Part shown: in pieces, positions 1 to 14,244 of the stretch
Numbering within the stretch: the first letter of the stretch is position 1
How the letters are laid out: each line of letters opens with the position of its first letter
Assembly (NCBI GenBank): GCA_019096065.1
Contig: JAGUCH010000008.1
Location: 4,283,001-4,347,000 of the forward strand
Source of the DNA: Paracyclopina nana
Taxonomy: Eukaryota > Arthropoda > Copepoda > Cyclopoida > Cyclopettidae
Direction: 5' to 3'
DNA: 64,000 nt
Made by a program: the position numbers and the translations under genes
Notes under the pieces: generated by a model
The model's database searches: none
Seen by the model: the letters and a program-made list of their open reading frames with translations, nothing else
What the model was told of the DNA's origin: nothing

Positions 1-125
1 AAATTTGCAATGAGCCAGCTATGATTGAGAGTGGAGTCTGCATATTTAGAAGGTTAAGCACCAACTACGCTCTAATTTATAGCTTTCTCTTGAAAGTTTG
101 CATAGGGGAGCTCTTTATTTGCTTG

Positions 126-1601
126 CTAGGCAGGGCCAGTTTGGATCCTTACTAATGGTATTTCAGTGGTTTTAAACTGAATGAGCACAATTATGTATGT
201 TAGTGAGGTCACTAAAGCTGACAGCAAAGCTGATTGCTTGATAGAAAATAGCCCCAAGGGGGTCATTGGTGAAGGATTGCACAACTGATTACAAAGGCAT
301 CTCAATCTGTACATCTGGCTATGGCTCAATTCAGATGTACGCTCTTCATAGCTAGTGAAATAGTCTTTGATTTCATCAGAAGAGTCCATCATGACATTTG
401 TCAGCTTCTGGCTGTGAGAGGTGGTAAAGCCAATTCTAAAGCTAAAGAATAGCATCTGAAAAATAAAACATTCAAAGTGAACAAGATTAGAGCTGTTAGA
501 AGCATTTTTGCATTACTATGATAAAAAGGGCTGAGACTTGAGACACTAGAACTCTGTTAATGTTGAGAGCTCTTAGAAAGATTGCAGTGCACCCAAAGCC
601 AGAAAAGATTATGTTGATTAAGCATATGAAATATTGCCCAGCCATAGGATATCCAATAGAGTCATTGAGTACATCTATCAAATTGACCAAATCAAATCCA
701 TACTCTATGAATCCATCAACATCTAGTAATTCTTCATGGCTTTTTCCCTCTTGTGTTACTGGTTCCACTTGGGTTACTTTGCTGGCTTTTGAAGCCTGTA
801 GTTGTACAGGGTTCAGTTTAGATTTCCACTCATTCAGTGAAGATGTTGTGAATAGTATGGCCATATTGAAGCCACACTCGATGAAAATTGTTGTGATCGG
901 GCAGATACTGGTTAATTCAAAGGGAACCCAGCAAGCAAAGACCACTGGGAGTAGTGTATCCATGACAGGAATGTACAAGCCAATATCCTCAAGTAAAAAC
1001 TTGGTATTGAACGAAGCACTCAAAGCTACCATGCAAACTCCAATTGTGGCCAAGGTATAATAGCAAGTCATGATTTTAAAAGAGCTTTTAAAGTTTTTGT
1101 AATTGGCTTTGGCACTGACCATTCCGTTCATTCCATGTTTCCTTGCTATGGTTGCAGTTAAGGTGAGAAAGGAAGTGAGCCTTTTGGTCAAAGGTTTTAC
1201 AATGAAAATTGTAGTCAACATGCTAGCAACATTGATAATCAAAAAGCCATATAGAGTTCCAAGGTCAGTGATACCCAAGCCTAGTTTGTAGGAAGCACTA
1301 GGCATATTTACCAGCTGCCCTAAATTAGTAACGCGGTCCTTCATTTCTCAATGGCCTTCTTTAAATGTAAATACTTACCATTTAGCATAATGTAACATAA
1401 GACACCAATGAAAGGTGTGATTGCAAAGAGAGCTTGAATTATAATGATTATGGCTCCTGGAAAATACGCAGGACGAATTATGGTCAAATCTCCATTTTGA
1501 TCGGTTGTAAATTCGAACAGTTCTCCAACGAATTTTGCTATTCCAAGCCTGTAGACGAAAAAGCCTGCCACATACTTGATAGGTGTCTCCATTCTTGCCA
1601 A
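126..1601 (-). CDS. Gustatory receptor family (7tm_7-like) protein, copy B
   Basis: Three exons on the minus strand: 1601-1379, 1319-517 and 455-126. They join in phase to 451 codons. The protein has several hydrophobic spans and ends in TYIIVLIQFK, which fits the C-terminal TM7 signature (TYxxxxxQF) of arthropod gustatory receptors. These are ligand-gated cation channels in chemosensory neurons. The N-terminus (METP), the exon structure and the YGLGMTD-like/KLGLGITD segment match the neighbour at 1733-3079, so the two are tandem paralogs. The first intron is short (about 59 nt), with a TTACTAAT branch-like sequence before TTTAG. The loop before TM6 carries an extra QASKASKVTQVEPVTQEGK insertion compared with copy A. 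The ligand cannot be inferred. Related insect Or-type receptors are unlikely in a crustacean-like genome. Confidence 0.72.
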
Positions 1602-1732
1602 CTAACCGTACCTATTATAGAATGGGGGAGGGAAAGTTTGACTTTAGAATACAATATCACAACACACACACACCAAAATCAACAAGGTGACACTTTTTTC
1701 TTCTGTGTCACTTTAATAACAGGGCTGTTATT
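1602..1732. other. Spacer between the two receptor genes
   Basis: AT-rich spacer with a short (AC)n run near 1662-1673. It should hold the 3' end of copy A and the promoter of copy B, but no clear TATA box or polyadenylation signal was recognised. Confidence 0.4.
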
Positions 1733-3079
1733 TTATTCGTTAATTGGTATCTCAACAGTCTTAAGTTGGAGCAGAACGACAATGTAAGTTAGAGCAGCTG
1801 CAAAAGCAGCAAATGAAGCAGTTCTTTTCATGCCAAATAGTTTAAAGGGCTGGAACGGGTCTTTGTCTTTGATTCTGGATAAAAGTAGCTTAAGTTTGAG
1901 CTCGCTTTTCAAAGACATTTCATTGAAAATTTCTTTGCAATGGCATAGCTCATCTTCCACCAATTCAGCAGCTCTGAGTCTGGCATCAACCAGTCTTTGG
2001 AAGTCATTGCTCATATGCAGCATTCTCATGGCAAAAAATGTGACCTGTATTTATAAGCGATATCTTTTTTGAAGTTGAATTTTTAACACCTTTTAACTCA
2101 CTTGAAAAGCAAATGCGAGGCATGACAAAGCTATGTGCACGGTAGGGTTCAAAATTCTGAATATAATAGTGAGGACACCGAACCCGCAAATTGTTGAGCA
2201 AATAAGGCAAAAAATGTATTTGATCACCATGACGAAGCCCATTAGGTTAACAATGTGATCTACAAAGTCGCAGAGGTCATTGCCATAGCTCAAAATGTGT
2301 TGAATCTTTTGAGTCCAAGTTATTCTACTATCCTCCTCATTGTTCATCGCGTCCATGGCTGAATTTGCCCATTGTTCAAAGGCATAAGAGCAGAATATCT
2401 TCACTGAGCTGATCCCAACTTCCATACTGATTATGCTGAAAGGTATGAAAATTAGGCCACCCAGTGGCATCCATGAGAAACCAATGACTATCAAGCAGTT
2501 GAACAATGAGGGTGTCATTGCTCCTCTTGAATTCCAGGTTGTGTAAATTATGTGGTACCAAAACAAAGAGTAGAAAATGAGGCCGAAAAATTCAATGGTG
2601 GTCAACAGCTTCATTCTTCTAATATTTATCTTTTTTATTTCTTTGCTTTGGTCTCTGGTCACCAAGCCTTCTTGAGTTTTGTGCCTTTTGCCTAACTCAG
2701 TGGCTTTTTGGCCAATTTCATGCAGGCAATGGACCAACTTTCTTGCTATTATGTTGAGCACAAAAAAGTAGATGACATTGATGGTCAGGAATACTATTTG
2801 TCCAACAATGTCAGTCATACCCAGGCCATAATCTTTGACAGCACTTATCAAGTCTGGTAGATAAATTCCAATAGAATGAGAAATTGGAACCACAATAAGG
2901 AATGGTAGCACTCCAAGCAATCCATTGAGCAGGCAGAAAAATATGGCCATTTTATTGTAGGACACTTGGTTGATGCTTCCATCTTTGTCAGGGTGAAAGT
3001 AGACTCCTCGGCCTAATAAAATCAGCCATTTACAATTAGTAAGATCGTATGAGCTCGCAAACGGGGTCTCCATTATCAC
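1733..3079 (-). CDS. Gustatory receptor family (7tm_7-like) protein, copy A
   Basis: Two exons on the minus strand, 3079-2102 and 2044-1733. The phase-0 junction gives 429 aa. There are about seven hydrophobic segments. The last exon carries an amphipathic helix (FQRLVDARLRAAELVEDEL) followed by TYIVVLLQLK, the arthropod gustatory-receptor TM7 signature. The start could be the Met at 3079 or at 3073 (METPF); the second matches the METP start of copy B. The donor CAA|GTGAGT and the acceptor ATACAG are clear. Its role is inferred from family membership: a chemosensory membrane channel in sensory neuron dendrites. Only about 130 bp separate it from copy B, as expected after a local duplication. 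Its 5' end lies 93 bp from the first visible exon of the opposite-strand PHLDB gene. Confidence 0.74.
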
Positions 3080-3171
3080 ACAGCTCTGAAGGCCTGTTGT
3101 GCCTTACTAAATTGATCTGCCATTTCCAAAGGAAGAGTCAACAATGTGGCTATCTAAATATTTGCTTTCAG

Positions 3172-7835
<4,664 letters not shown>

Positions 7836-7841
7836 AAGCAT

Positions 7842-7847
7842 AATAAA
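7842..7847 (+). terminator. Polyadenylation signal of the PHLDB gene
   Basis: AATAAA seven bases after the TAA stop at 7833-7835. It lies in the 158-bp gap before the convergent DEG/ENaC gene. Confidence 0.55.
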
Positions 7848-7993
7848 TCTAATCTAACTTGGGTCGAGCTACCTAGCTAAACACATTAGCGCCAAGGCTC
7901 TTAATTAATTGATATGCTTGTAGTTTGTCCTCAAGTGTTAGGAAACTAGGAGGAGCTCAAAATACTTGGGTGTGTCGCTATATTAGACAAACA

Positions 7994-9184
7994 TTACGAC
8001 TTGCTCGTAATGCTACAATATTTTCGATGAATCAAGTCTATAAATGAATGGGTCACATTCAGAAACGAAAATCCAATGAAGAGACCTAAAGATCCTCCAA
8101 CTGATCCAACCATGCCGAGAAAGTCATATATCAGTTGCTCTGTCTGTACAGTTTTTAACGAGCTGGGAAATCTGAAGTAAATCCTGGTCGATTTTGCCGA
8201 AACGGTGAACTTTTCGCTCATCTCAACATATCCAGAATAGGATGAAGCGTTGCACGCTGACTTGCAATTATTAGCACCATTTGCGAGGCCACTTAAAAAG
8301 GTAAGAAAATGCTCCCTTTCCTCTGAGGCAGTTTGGCAAATTTTGTAAAGTGGCAAAGCATCTACTCTATTGTATGGAATGCAAAAGTTTGAGCCAGCTG
8401 CATCCAAAACCTCAATAACTTTATCCTTATAGCATTTGTAGGCCTCAGCTGAGCTGTAACTCTTGCATTTCTTCTCATCGGGATAGTAGTTGTAATTTAC
8501 CAAATTCAATATCAGGGTAGCAATTGTTCCAGCTTCAAAGCTTATCGAATACGGCTCTAATGATGTTCCAAGTCTTATCCCTGACACTTCTTCCTCCTTG
8601 TAAGTAAAGAAAATTTTTACAAGATGAGGAATATCTTCTTGAATGACAGAATCTTTAAAGCTGACTTCTATGCCCGTGCCAATATTTGGTTGGATAAAAT
8701 GTTGAGTCGAGATTATGTGGCACAATCCCAATGGTCCAAGGTATGCAGACTGGACGTGAAAAGTCTTGTTTTGCTTCCCAGTGTTGAGTCCGTTTCGCAA
8801 AAAAATTACATCATTATCAGCTGTAAAGGTGAGCTTAATTTCGATGTCTCTATTGAGTAAATAAGAAGCCTCTTGCGCAAACTGAGGCATGTTAATTGAA
8901 TCATCAATTTTGATGCCATCAATTATGAGCTCGATGGGGCCAACTGAGATGCCATATCTTTTCCTAACTGAAGGCTTCAAAGGCTGATCAAAGCAAACTG
9001 TAAGTGTAGGAAGTGGCATTAAAACAACATCCTCTTGGCTTTGAGAAATCGTTGTCAATCCTTGCGAGTACTTTTCAAACACACCTCTTACATAGAAGAC
9101 AAAAAGGCAAATGAATAATAATGAGGCAACGGTTTTTGCAACTTCAACCGCCATTGTGGCTTCTACCCACAAACTGAAGCACAA
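7994..9184 (-). CDS. DEG/ENaC (pickpocket-like) sodium channel subunit 1
   Basis: Single uninterrupted frame of 396 aa. TM1 is near residues 12-33 and is followed by LPTLTVCFDQ, the post-TM1 motif of the amiloride-sensitive channel family. The extracellular part has about nine cysteines (including KKCKSYSSAEAYKC and NNCKSACNASS). The C-terminal end YDFLGMVGSVGGSLGLFIGFSFL is the TM2 block with the GxS-type selectivity filter (GFS). Family members form trimeric cation channels used in mechanosensation, taste or peptide sensing. It is short for the family (usually 450-600 aa), because the extracellular domain is reduced and the N-terminal cytosolic region is almost absent. The gene has no intron, unlike its neighbours. 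It lies 69 bp downstream of the second copy, on the same strand. A short upstream exon carrying the N-terminal HG motif may have been missed. Confidence 0.85.
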   Translation of the reverse strand: MCFSLWVEATMAVEVAKTVASLLFICLFVFYVRGVFEKYSQGLTTISQSQEDVVLMPLPTLTVCFDQPLKPSVRKRYGISVGPIELIIDGIKIDDSINMPQFAQEASYLLNRDIEIKLTFTADNDVIFLRNGLNTGKQNKTFHVQSAYLGPLGLCHIISTQHFIQPNIGTGIEVSFKDSVIQEDIPHLVKIFFTYKEEEVSGIRLGTSLEPYSISFEAGTIATLILNLVNYNYYPDEKKCKSYSSAEAYKCYKDKVIEVLDAAGSNFCIPYNRVDALPLYKICQTASEEREHFLTFLSGLANGANNCKSACNASSYSGYVEMSEKFTVSAKSTRIYFRFPSSLKTVQTEQLIYDFLGMVGSVGGSLGLFIGFSFLNVTHSFIDLIHRKYCSITSKS

Positions 9185-9253
9185 ACAAATGTTGCGTTAC
9201 ATGCTGAACCAATATTAGCTTCACTTTAATCAACTTGCTGCCTACTTCAGCTG

Positions 9254-10450
9254 TTAAGTTAAACAAATGTCTACCTTTTTTCTTATGATGTTGACAATCA
9301 AGTGAGCCATGTTGAGGAACGAAAATCCAACAAAAAGTCCCATGGAACCTCCAACTGATCCCACCATACCCAAGAAATCGTACACAAGCTCTTCGGAATG
9401 AATGGTTTTCGCAGTGGACTTAAACATGAAGTAAAACTTGGTTGACTTGGGAGAATCTTTCTCCTCAATTTCAACTGTTTTTTTAACTTCAAAGTGTGCT
9501 ATGTTGCAAGGCTTTAGTACATTTAGGTAGCCAGCACTCATGCTGTTGTGGTAATTTTCTTTGCCTTTTGACATGAAATCTTGATAGGTTTTGCAAACTT
9601 CAACTTCATCAGTGTGCAAATCTTTGAATGCCATTGGAATGCAACTGTCAATGTTCGTGGCTTTCATAGTTTGGTAGGTTTTCCTTGCAATCCAGTGGTA
9701 AGCTGAGTCGCTTTCCTTGTAATTTTTGCAAGTCTTCTTTCCTTCATAAAAGTTCTTATCTGACAATTCCATAGTGGTGTCGGCCCAAATGCCTAGTTTT
9801 AATGGCAATGGTGAAATATCATGACCATAAATGACTCCCAAGACAAGACCTAAAGTTTCATCTTTTGTGGTTGAATACAAAATAACTTCCTTTGGTAAGT
9901 CCTCATTTGCAACAATAAACTTGATGCCAACGAAGAAAGATTCCAGAGCGCGTATATTAAACTCAGAGGACATCACTGTGCACATTCCATAAGAGCCAGT
10001 GATTAACGGGTAGACATTAATGTTATGCGAGACGTTTGTGTCTCTCGTGGTATAAGAGTTGCTTCCGTACTTCAACTGTACTGTAGTAGAGGAGGCTTCA
10101 TCCAAGTAATGCCCAAAGGTTATTTCATAGTCTCTTCCAAGAACATAGGAAGTTAGGTTGTAAAAGCCTTCTAAAGTGTATCTACTTGGTGTGGAAATAT
10201 TCTTGTATTGCATATCAAAAAAGGTAGCAGTCAAATTGAATTGGGCCATCTCAGATGGTTTTAACGACTTATCTATGCATATAGTGAAAGCAGGCAGTGG
10301 TAAAGTGTCATGATACTCTCTTCTTGATACAAACGTTGTCAGACCCTCATAATATTTTTCCACCACTCCTTTTACGTACAGCAAGAAAAGACCAGTGAAT
10401 ATCAAGGTCAAAACGAGTTTGGGATAATCAACCATTTTAGGCTGGCCCAA
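9254..10450 (-). CDS. DEG/ENaC (pickpocket-like) sodium channel subunit 2
   Basis: Single open frame of 398 aa, a paralog of the gene at 7994-9184. TM1 lies near residues 10-28, followed by LPAFTICIDKSLKPS (equivalent to LPTLTVCFDQPLKPS). The extracellular domain has many Asn-linked sequons. The TM2 block is YDFLGMVGSVGGSMGLFVGFSFL, again with GFS as the filter. It is an ion-channel subunit by family; its partners and gating stimulus are unknown. The start at 10450 (MGQPKM) is the first Met in frame and leaves a very short cytosolic N-terminus. A degraded copy of its first 60 or so codons and leader lies upstream at 11562-11759. Confidence 0.85.
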   Translation of the reverse strand: MGQPKMVDYPKLVLTLIFTGLFLLYVKGVVEKYYEGLTTFVSRREYHDTLPLPAFTICIDKSLKPSEMAQFNLTATFFDMQYKNISTPSRYTLEGFYNLTSYVLGRDYEITFGHYLDEASSTTVQLKYGSNSYTTRDTNVSHNINVYPLITGSYGMCTVMSSEFNIRALESFFVGIKFIVANEDLPKEVILYSTTKDETLGLVLGVIYGHDISPLPLKLGIWADTTMELSDKNFYEGKKTCKNYKESDSAYHWIARKTYQTMKATNIDSCIPMAFKDLHTDEVEVCKTYQDFMSKGKENYHNSMSAGYLNVLKPCNIAHFEVKKTVEIEEKDSPKSTKFYFMFKSTAKTIHSEELVYDFLGMVGSVGGSMGLFVGFSFLNMAHLIVNIIRKKVDICLT

Positions 10451-10772
10451 AAAGCCAACTGAAAGGCACGTATGCTAACTACATCAAATATTTGCACAAT
10501 ACGGATATAATATTCAAGCATGCTTTGTGTCATTAGCTTTTTCACATGAAAAATGCAAAGTCTTATTGCTAAAGTAACAAACAGTCGAATTATGACACGT
10601 AATTACTTTTGGATATAATTATCTCAACAGTTGATGATACGAAAAATAAATTCCAGATTCAAAACTAAGGTGTCTTGCACATAAAAAAGTGCATGGGGTT
10701 ACATGGGTCACATTGTAGTTATTTATTTCGAGCTGGGGCACGTAAAGTAGGGTCATTAAATAGCTGAGCGAG

Positions 10773-10861
10773 GATTTTAAAATGGGAAAACTCGAGTACA
10801 GCTTTACTAGCCCGAGCCTGCGAGGGCTGTAATTGTACGAGTGTTTTTCCATTTTAAAATC
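10773..10861. repeat. Short inverted-repeat element (MITE-like)
   Basis: About 89 bp. The ends are GATTTTAAAATGG and its near-perfect complement CCATTTTAAAATC. The stem continues imperfectly through GAAAACTCGAGTAC / GTACGAGTGTTTTTC. The core is CGAGCCTGCG. No target duplication was established. Confidence 0.6.
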
Positions 10862-11055
10862 CGATATACAATATACAATTTTATATTCTGTAATACGATT
10901 TTTGAGTGTTTTAATGAAGTTACCGGGCTGCCCTGTGCCCTAGAAAATACTGCTCGGTTTTTAGTTGCTATGTGAATATCACTGGCTCTCATTAGCTAGC
11001 ATCCAGTATTTTGGGAGCAATTAAATAGACTTTTAAAATCCATTTCTTCAGATGT

Positions 11056-11130
11056 GTGCCTATGGCACAATGGTTAGAGTGCTGGGCTCTTGATTCAGGA
11101 GTCTAGGGTTCAAACCCCACTCACTCCTTA
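11056..11130 (+). tRNA. tRNA-Lys(CTT)-like sequence, probably a pseudogene or SINE head
   Basis: It has an A-box-like TGGCACAATGG and a B-box-like GGGTTCAAACCCC. An anticodon arm can be drawn as CTGGG-CTCTTGA-TTCAG with anticodon CTT. The acceptor stem does not pair and the T stem is weak, so it is unlikely to make a working tRNA. A T-rich tract follows. Confidence 0.4.
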
Positions 11131-11202
11131 GCTTATTTTTTTTCTTTATCTGGCTTAAATTATGGTTAAAGTCCTATACATAGAATGCAGTTTTCATATT
11201 GT

Positions 11203-11272
11203 TTCCTTATCTTAGTGGTTAGATCTTTGGGAAGCAAATCCAACTGTCTGAGGTTCGAATCTTGGATGATCC
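11203..11272 (+). tRNA. Second tRNA-like sequence
   Basis: It has an A-box-like TATCTTAGTGGTTAGATC and a B-box-like GGTTCGAATCTTGG, with an anticodon-like arm TTGGG-AAGCAAA-TCCAA. Position 33 is A rather than T and the acceptor stem is poor, so it is probably a tRNA-derived relic. It follows the first tRNA-like unit by about 75 bp and is also followed by a T-rich run. Confidence 0.3.
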
Positions 11273-11561
11273 TCTCTTTTTCCAACTTCTTTGGAATTTG
11301 GATTACTTCCATGGAATATGAGGGGCATTAAATTACTTAAAATCCCTCAAATTTGATTCAAGGGCTGATGAGTATTTAATATCCCCCAAATTGCTTAGAA
11401 AGAACTGTGATATAAAAGAGCTGAGTCGGATCGGTAAACTGAATTATAACACGAGGAAATCGTATTACAGTATATAAAATATTCTATGCAATCATAGAGG
11501 CTTATATAGGCCATCAACCTAAAATGTGCCATATATCTAATTGCTTCAATGACTTGCCAGC

Positions 11562-11759
11562 GCATATAGTGAAAGTTGGCAGAGGTAAAGTGTCACGATA
11601 CTCTCTTCTTGATACAATTGTCATATTGGCTCATAATATTTTTCCACCACTCCTTATGACTCACAGCAAGAAAAGACTAATGAATATCAAGGTCAAATTG
11701 AGTTGAGGACTTTCAATCATTTTGAGCTGTCGCGATAGGTAGACTGATTGGCACGTAAC
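11562..11759 (-). pseudogene. Truncated copy of the DEG/ENaC gene 5' end
   Basis: About 200 bp aligns on the same strand with 10279-10476, the first exon portion and leader of the 398-aa channel gene. Shared blocks include GATACTCTCTTCTTGATACA, CATAATATTTTTCCACCACT and AATGAATATCAAGGTCAAA-type sequence. Small indels break the reading frame, and nothing similar to the rest of the gene follows. It is a fragment left by tandem duplication and deletion. Confidence 0.8.
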
Positions 11760-11807
11760 ACAACACTTGCTATAAGGTAATAAGTAGATGCATAAATACA
11801 CAAAGTA

Positions 11808-11813
11808 TTTATT
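11808..11813 (-). terminator. Possible polyadenylation signal of the sphingomyelinase gene
   Basis: AATAAA on the minus strand (TTTATT on plus), 65 bp after the stop codon. Confidence 0.35.
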
Positions 11814-11877
11814 AGAAATGGTAAAAATTGCCTAGCACAATTATATGACTAGCACAGGAAATTTCGATGTAATAATT

Positions 11878-13240
11878 TTACTCAGTTTTGTTTTTTGTAT
11901 TATTTTGTGCAGAGCCTTGGACAAGGCCAAACGAGCAGTGGCTCTGCATGGTGGCCTTCAGACTGCATTGCCTTTCTAGGTAAACAGATACCATGCTTAG
12001 GTGAAATGCAATGCCTGCCAATGCAAAAAAGCCAAGTACGAGAGTACAACTAGGCCAATTGTAAGATACGAGAGGGAAAATAATGGCGAGCACAATGACA
12101 AGAATAAGGTGGAGCACTGACCACCTCTTCGATAATTGCAATTCCTGATCCAATATTTGGCGAACTTGGACTTGCAAATGCGCAGTGTTTGAGGCTGGCT
12201 CACTTTTCTCCACAACTGCATTGATTTCTCCAAAGCTCAAGATGGCGGCCAAGGCTTCATGATCTGAAAAACTTTTGCCTGTGGCCTCAACTGTTTCGCC
12301 TGAGAGAGGACGACCAATATGGACCACCTGAGAAAAACACTACAAATGAAGCTTACACAAGAGCAAATATACCAGGTTATACTACCTCTGAAGGTACCAG
12401 CGATTTGTACAGAATGTAATCAATCGTTTTGGCTCTTGGATTCATATCCCCGTCGCAGAGCCTGTACGTGTTTTCTGTTGCGTAGCAAGTGGCAAATTTT
12501 GGCTCAACCTCACTCTGAGCATCGGTTAGGCCGTAGATTCGTCTCAGAGCATTATATGGTAAATCTCCAGGTTCTGTGTTCAAATCTCCGCAATAAATGA
12601 CAGCATCTGCTTCAGTCGATGTCCAATTGATGAATTCTCCAGCTTCGAGAGCCTGCACAACTCGATCAGCCAAATACCGGTCGTTGTCCCTGAAGTAGCT
12701 AATTTCAATTTGTACTGTCCCAAATTACAAAAGGGCAAGTTACCTGTTATATTCAGCGTGGTAGTGAGAAACATAGGTATTAACCAGGAAATGATCGTTT
12801 GGTGTGCCAACCATGAGTTTTGCCAGGCCTATTCCTGATCCTGCCAAAGCATCTCCGTACCAAATTTCATGCTTGAACCCATTTAAAGAAAATTGGCGGA
12901 AATTGCTCTCTAATATGGGCCATTTGCTCAAAATCATTGTGCCAGTTCCAATCACTCCCCTATAGCTTGTGATTAGTAATTTCCCCTTCACTGAGGAGCT
13001 CTAATAAATTGTTTACCCATGAAAAGTGATGGAGTGAGGCAAAACTTTTTGACAGGCACTTTTAATTATTTCCCTGTCCGAATTTGTCCAAAGCTCTTGC
13101 AGGCAAGCAATATCGTAGTCATTTTGGGCCAAATATTTGGCAATGGCGTGAACTCTCGGTTTTCTGTCTGGACTCGATAAAAATGGGACGTAAGCAATTG
13201 CCCAGCAGTTAAAAGTAAACACTTTCAGTCGCATTTCCAC
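11878..13240 (-). CDS. Neutral sphingomyelinase (SMPD2-like)
   Basis: Four exons: 13240-13017, 12959-12744, 12689-12386 and 12327-11878. They join in phase to 397 aa. The enzyme hydrolyses sphingomyelin (or lyso-PAF) to ceramide at membranes and is Mg-dependent. The endonuclease/exonuclease/phosphatase fold is visible: LKVFTFNCWAI (Asn11), DIACLQELW (Glu49, metal ligand), FHGGVIGTGTMILSKWPI, VIYCGDLN (Asp/Asn pair), IDYILYK, and SDHEAL with the catalytic His. After the catalytic domain come two hydrophobic spans (WSVLHLILVIVLAIIFPLVSY and CTLVLGFFALAGIAFHLSMVS), the tail anchor typical of SMPD2. Human SMPD2 is of similar length (about 420 aa). The start could be the Met at 13240 or at 13234. 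All key residues are present, so it is likely active. Confidence 0.92.
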
Positions 13241-14207
13241 GAGGCTGAAATTGGAGTGAACAAATTATGTGGCAAAAATGTCGTGCTGCAGTGAAAGTCA
13301 ATTGGTATTGGCCAATCTGCTATTTTTCGCGGAAAAAGCAATTATGCTTAGAGCAGTTTTGACAGCTCCAAGCAAAGGCTCAAGTTTTTCAGCTGAAGTT
13401 GTGTTTAATTATGTTAACTCAGCCAAAAGCGAGGCAGGCAGCGACTGGAATTGATTAAACAAGATTAGCAATTTTTGTTTGCAAAATGATAAGATGACAT
13501 GTACAACTACGCGCGCGCGTTTTTTTCATGGCAATAGCATGCAATTGCTGCGGAAACGGTTGTCAAGAAAGCTAGAAATTTCTTGTCATCGGTTTCCAAT
13601 TCCTGTGAATTCGCAAGTGGGCCTGAAAATTCCATGGCGCAATTCTTGATCATTATCATCTCCAAAATAAGTTTCTGTCAGTGGTTACCTATTTACACGC
13701 GATATGCCTATCACCATTCAAGCAGTATTGTAGAAAAAAGCTTTCTTGAGGCACTAATTCAGGATATATATACTGCTAGAGGCTTGCTGAAAGCCATAGA
13801 GCCCTTACTTTCATAATTTTTTTCATGAATTTTTTTCAATCTTGTGAAACATCAATTATGTTAGGGCTGAAAAATCCCTTATCAATTTCTAATCTACTAC
13901 TTTAAAAGAAGATCTTGTAATTGTTGTATTTGCAACATGTGGTATTTTTAGTGGGTTTTTTTTAAAAAAAAAGGCCATAGAGCAATTGATAATCAACTGA
14001 AAGTGACTCGTTCTGTCAGCAAGTCATGATTGCTCAGGGGACAAAAATGAACCTACAGAAACCTGCCCTGGCTTTATGGTGCTTTTGTAATAGCTTGCAT
14101 ACTAGAAGTAAGCGAAGAAGGTAGGTAGGATTGCGTTAGCGCCGCAAGTCAAGCCAGTTTACTGCCGCAAGGTTTCCGAAAAAGTAGTCAGCTTTTTCTC
14201 TGCTGCC
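13241..14207. other. Intergenic region, no gene recognised
   Basis: This is the space between two divergent genes, so it probably holds both promoters. A short alternating CG run (CGCGCGCG, about 13511-13518) and a T/A homopolymer run near 13955-13972 stand out. The open frames here have no recognisable protein features. Confidence 0.4.
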
Positions 14208-14228
14208 ATGGTGGTCGTCATACCCTGA
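14208..14228 (+). promoter_or_regulatory. Six-codon upstream open reading frame
   Basis: ATG GTG GTC GTC ATA CCC TGA ends 16 bp before the predicted start of the ORF1p-like gene. If it lies in the transcribed leader it could lower translation of the main frame. The first ATG has a purine-poor but GCC-preceded context. Confidence 0.3.
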
Positions 14229-14244
14229 TTTGTGCTATCTCGTC

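Larger units (their letters stand above)
10451..11561. other. Intergenic region with small repeats
   Basis: AT-rich DNA between the channel gene and its pseudogene fragment. It holds a short palindromic element (10773-10861) and two tRNA-like segments (11056-11130 and 11203-11272), listed separately. No coding sequence was recognised. Confidence 0.5.

Noticed and set aside
560-1060. 166-codon plus-strand frame
   Set aside because: Antisense to exon 2 of gustatory receptor B, which has the better protein signature.
3049-3171. Upstream ATG (3049) as the start of the PHLDB protein
   Set aside because: A clear splice acceptor sits at 3170-3171, and the translated leader does not look like PHLDB sequence.
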